From the NCBI RefSeq assembly GCF_021608265.1, contig NZ_JAKIHP010000002.1:186001-250000 (forward strand): a stretch of DNA of 64,000 nucleotides. Reading direction: 5' to 3'. The notes below the pieces were generated by a model. The model was not told the origin of the DNA. It made no database searches and worked only from the letters and a program-made list of their open reading frames with translations. The position numbers were made by a program, and so were the translations under genes. Below, one piece after another: positions 61,701 to 64,000 of this stretch (position 1 is its first letter; the number at the start of each line of letters is the position of its first letter). Source of the stretch: Flavobacterium wongokense (GTDB lineage Bacteria; Bacteroidota; Bacteroidia; Flavobacteriales; Flavobacteriaceae).

Positions 61701-64000
61701 CTGTTCAAATGTATATGGGAAACACGCCTGTGGGTTTACCATTAGACAATACCTCGTCTTTATTACAACTTACACTTTTGAACGGCGGTTCAGAAGCTGC
61801 TTTGACAGTACATCCACAAACCCAGCCTTATGATCGGATTAAAATTAGATTTGGAGGTGTTGCAAGTGTATTGGATTTATTGAGGGTTCACGATATTCAA
61901 AGGTTTGCTGATACTTCTGTAGTTGATGCCGATTTAACAAATACCATTGAGGCCTGTCCCGGAGATACACTTCGTTTAAACATTTTACCCGAAGATTGCG
62001 CCACATTTATTTGGTATGATGCTGCCGTTGGTGGAAATATCGTTTCTACCGGAACCAGTTTCACATTGCCTTCAATTTTGGCCGCAGGAACTTATACTTA
62101 TTATATTCAGCCGGTTCGTTTTGGATGTGAAACCTATGCAAGAGGAACAGTAACTGTTATTGTTGGGCAAACCGCTCCACCTACAGCTATTTCCCAAATA
62201 CTGATTAATGGTAGTACAAATCCTGTGGTTTGCACAACAACCGGAAATGTAAACCTTCAGGCTGTATTGAACAGCACGATAACAATTACAAATCCGGTAT
62301 TTCATTGGTATTCTTTTGATGGAACCTCTCAAAACCCAATCGTAGGACAATCTTCTTCAACCTTAGCACTGACAGGATTAACTCCTGGAAGTTATACCTA
62401 TTATGTTGGAGTAAGTTCAGATGAATATTGCGAAACTGCCCAACCCGACAGGGCAACAGTTACGATAACTATTTTGCCTTTTACGGTTGCAACTGATATT
62501 ACAGCTAATGATGCATTGTTTTGTTTGGGAAATAATGCAGCTATAACTCCAACAACTATATTGCCAAACCCACAGTTCTTTTGGTTTTTCTCCAACGATA
62601 ATTCACAGCCTATTGCAAACGGAAGTGTAGTTGGAGCAGTAACATTTACTATTGGAACTGATGGTACGCTTACCGTTTCGGGATTAGTTGCTGGAGTTTA
62701 TACTTATTATGTTGGCTTAACTTCTGATACAAGCTGCCTAAATCAGGCTGGAGATTTCAAACCAGTTGTGATAACGGTTAGTGGCGGAACAACACCAACA
62801 ACTATTTCAGCTTCTCAAAGTTTCTGTATGGTAAATAATCCAACAATATCTGATATTCAGGTTAATGAAACCGGAGTGACTTGGTATGATGCACCAACAA
62901 ATGGAAACGTTTTGGCCGCTTCAACACCTTTAACAAATGGCGGAATTTATTACGCTTCAATCATTGATGGAACTGGTTGTCCAAGTTCGACAAGATTGGC
63001 CATTACAACTACTGTTAATCCCGGAACTACTCCAACAACTACTTCGGCTTCACAGAGCTTTTGCTTGGTAAACAATCCTACTATTGCTGATATACAAGTG
63101 AATGGGGCCGGAGTTCTTTGGTATGATGCACCTGTAAATGGAAATATTTTGACATCCACAACAGCTTTGACAAATGGTGGAATTTATTATGCTTCAATCA
63201 TTGATGGAACAGGTTGTGCAAGTTCAATCCGTTTAGCGGTTACCACAACGGTTAATCCGGGAACAACGCCAACCACATCTTCCGCTTCGCAGAGTTTCTG
63301 TTTGGTAAATAACCCAACGATAGCTGATATTCAGGTTAATGAAACCGGAGTGACTTGGTATGATGCACCTGTAAATGGAAACATTATAACATCCACAACA
63401 GCTTTGACAAATGGTGGAATTTATTATGCTTCAATCATTGATGGAACAGGTTGTGCAAGTTCAATCCGATTAGCTGTTACAACAACGGTTAATCCTGGAA
63501 CTACACCAACCACAATTTCGACTACGCAGAGTTTCTGTTTGGTAAATAATCCAACCATTGCTGATATTCAGGTAAACGAAACGGGAGTAACGTGGTATGA
63601 TGCGGCTGTAAATGGAAGTGTTTTGGCATCGACAACTACTTTGACAAATGGCGGAATTTATTATGCTTCAATCATTGACGGAACTGGTTGTGCGAGTTCA
63701 ATCCGTTTAGCGGTTACTACAACTGTTAATCCCGGCACAACACCTACAACAACTTCAACTTCGCAAAGTTTTTGTTCTACAAACAATCCAACGATAGCTG
63801 ATATTCAGGTAAATGAAAGTGGCGTAACCTGGTATGATGCGGCAACGAATGGAAATATTTTAGCTGCTTCGACAGTTTTAACAAATGGCGGAATTTATTA
63901 CGCTTCAATAGTTGATGGAACAGGTTGTGCCAGTTCAATTCGTTTGGCTGTTACCACAACCATCAATAACGGAACTACACCAACAACCACAAATAATTCG
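58742..64000 (+). CDS. Giant secreted Ig-repeat surface protein (3' end outside window)
   Basis: Open from the ATG at 58742 to the window edge, 1753 codons, without a stop in the segments checked. A signal peptide (MDCNTIFFRKIVSSCL... KSYAQ) directs export. Four related beta-rich modules start near residues 50, 240, 755 and 925 (NSIDGN, YVLDSNPNNFS, LSIDANPRTHS, DAVDADDATYA), alternating with Ig/PKD-like domains that carry VWYSQ, ITWYDS or FIWYDA strands. From residue 1349 a 79-residue Ig-like unit repeats five times exactly in period and starts a sixth. A type IX secretion sorting domain would be expected at the unseen C-terminus. The likely role is adhesion or gliding; this is inference from architecture. 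Confidence 0.88.
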   Translation, partial: MDCNTIFFRKIVSSCLVILTLFFLFPGKSYAQSIPVYASSIVSEDNVDAATNSIDGNMASRARIRASSGIAIGIGAYSGHLEIEFPTLVPANTTTFVKIQTDDNLLPALLSGSLGGLLSDILGTALIGNQEFSVQAKNGSTVVLQGNSYTINDFATSRLRIVTNANNDYFIALTPSQAYKSIRLTNRLGSLVGLGNTKRLDVYEAFYIGTPDICGGASFTSFDGTGLNLDLLGLGGAGVTNPNYVLDSNPNNFSRLSLGILAVAASVEQTVYFDGTSQPTDQFFVKLKVDPALLALGVANNIHIVAANGPNVIQTVNLNSLLNLDLLTLLQGNQVVTIPFSPNATVNRITVRYSSLLNVQLTQSLDLYGITRAPAQPVISDPFTLNPITCSGSTATLVAQSGPGTELVWYSQAQGGTAITTVNSGQPFVTSILTQDTSFYVASKRTGCPEESLRVRVDVEVITLPTADDITIPSSLNACNGSIILSPASSIGGAAFRYYKDQLKSQEITTGYTGDAGVTYAVNNATGELTITGLTAINSPYHYFISLTVGGLCENAANTLKEVVVNYSSTLSLSVSAAIQGCGSVNLRDAILNFDNSSDIVYHFYDSTHTPITAELAANIQTGGIYYIQSSSLSGSCSSSEEQVTVTINPEPTLVITNTNLVVNLGTSVTLQATSNASITWYDSNGNALPSNTYGPFTTASFYTFTAIASNGNCSKSQNVFVTVIDPANCPVLTERVYADSQSWSSIITGGVANANLSIDANPRTHSTIITGLGLLGVGTTWQTLQWNQTVPAGTPLSVKLGSEYSGLVLAGAYSVVGTKRNTSGIPIDIGFLQPVSGSLLDLLPGENTFEFTFVPSDFTGPKDYDGVRIIVGSVLSVAQNVKVYEAYYDRAVAQVACNPEDVKDVFYGAVDLGVGVTTATVGVANPYDAVDADDATYATMFSGLGVLAAADLTISFRTPTLTGDSLNIILSRPSTILNLGLLTGFTVQMYMGNTPVGLPLDNTSSLLQLTLLNGGSEAALTVHPQTQPYDRIKIRFGGVASVLDLLRVHDIQRFADTSVVDADLTNTIEACPGDTLRLNILPEDCATFIWYDAAVGGNIVSTGTSFTLPSILAAGTYTYYIQPVRFGCETYARGTVTVIVGQTAPPTAISQILINGSTNPVVCTTTGNVNLQAVLNSTITITNPVFHWYSFDGTSQNPIVGQSSSTLALTGLTPGSYTYYVGVSSDEYCETAQPDRATVTITILPFTVATDITANDALFCLGNNAAITPTTILPNPQFFWFFSNDNSQPIANGSVVGAVTFTIGTDGTLTVSGLVAGVYTYYVGLTSDTSCLNQAGDFKPVVITVSGGTTPTTISASQSFCMVNNPTISDIQVNETGVTWYDAPTNGNVLAASTPLTNGGIYYASIIDGTGCPSSTRLAITTTVNPGTTPTTTSASQSFCLVNNPTIADIQVNGAGVLWYDAPVNGNILTSTTALTNGGIYYASIIDGTGCASSIRLAVTTTVNPGTTPTTSSASQSFCLVNNPTIADIQVNETGVTWYDAPVNGNIITSTTALTNGGIYYASIIDGTGCASSIRLAVTTTVNPGTTPTTISTTQSFCLVNNPTIADIQVNETGVTWYDAAVNGSVLASTTTLTNGGIYYASIIDGTGCASSIRLAVTTTVNPGTTPTTTSTSQSFCSTNNPTIADIQVNESGVTWYDAATNGNILAASTVLTNGGIYYASIVDGTGCASSIRLAVTTTINNGTTPTTTNNS
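62786..64000 (+). repeat. 237-bp tandem repeats within giant gene
   Basis: Units begin at 62786, 63023, 63260, 63497, 63734 and 63971, exactly 237 bp (79 codons) apart; the sixth is cut by the window end. Each starts GG(A/C)-AC-AC(A/G/T)CC and encodes GTTPTT... QSFC... NNPTI(A/S)DIQVNE(T/S)GVTWYDA... LTNGGIYYASI(I/V)DGTGC. Units differ by scattered changes, and stretches between units 3 and 4 are nearly identical. Confidence 0.95.

Noticed and set aside
62786..64000. CRISPR-like periodic repeats
   Set aside because: The period of 237 bp is a multiple of three inside one long open frame and encodes repeated Ig-like domains; there are no unrelated spacers or cas genes.

Overview
The window looks like a chromosomal stretch of a Flavobacterium-type bacterium (Bacteroidota). 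It is AT-rich, promoters resemble the Bacteroidota TAnnTTTG -7 box, Shine-Dalgarno sites are essentially absent, lipoproteins are numerous, and several families (DUF6607, DUF6495, DUF6265, DUF4197, SusC/FhuA-type TonB receptors, a giant Ig-repeat surface protein) are typical of that phylum. No rRNA, tRNA, CRISPR, insertion sequence or prophage is visible.

Layout. 1-5581: the end of a DUF3810 membrane protein, the dipeptidase pepD, and two overlapping exported proteins of unknown function. 5721-16425: an iron and heme acquisition block. It holds a porin-imelysin-diheme oxidase operon, a PepSY protein with a siderophore receptor, and a DUF6607 gene divergent from a heme-type TonB receptor plus HmuY. 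A shared 23-bp palindrome, TTATTTAGA-N5-TCTAAATAA-like, occurs twice at each of the three control regions, which suggests one iron-responsive regulon. 16496-24068: DUF6265, HPP and ClC membrane proteins, prfA, a small outer-membrane barrel, and a histidine kinase/response regulator/AraC module. 24112-24211 may encode a small RNA. 24313-33863: pyrF, a B12-binding-protein-like gene, DUF4197, the fused B12 mutase icmF, small proteins, a serine hydrolase and an alpha-oxoamine synthase. 34057-37110: a hybrid kinase with a duplicated, decaying receiver domain beside it. 37255-57513: mostly housekeeping genes (rdgB, a DEAD-box helicase, trmH, a sirtuin, purB, guaB, HMG-CoA lyase, pyrD, nadC, priA, rpsF-rpsR-rplI).

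57521-64000 is the most accessory-looking part. A HTH regulator with a LexA/CI-like C-terminal fold has Asn at both catalytic positions. It is divergent from a giant secreted Ig-repeat protein that runs off the window and carries exact-period 237-bp tandem repeats. The roughly 490-bp gap between them holds two inverted copies of a double TGTGGTATT-type box, about 270 bp apart.

The strongest leads are the six-copy palindrome regulon, the regulator/paired-box/adhesin unit, the receiver-domain duplicate, and the candidate small RNA. All functional statements come from reading motifs and family resemblance; no database search was run.
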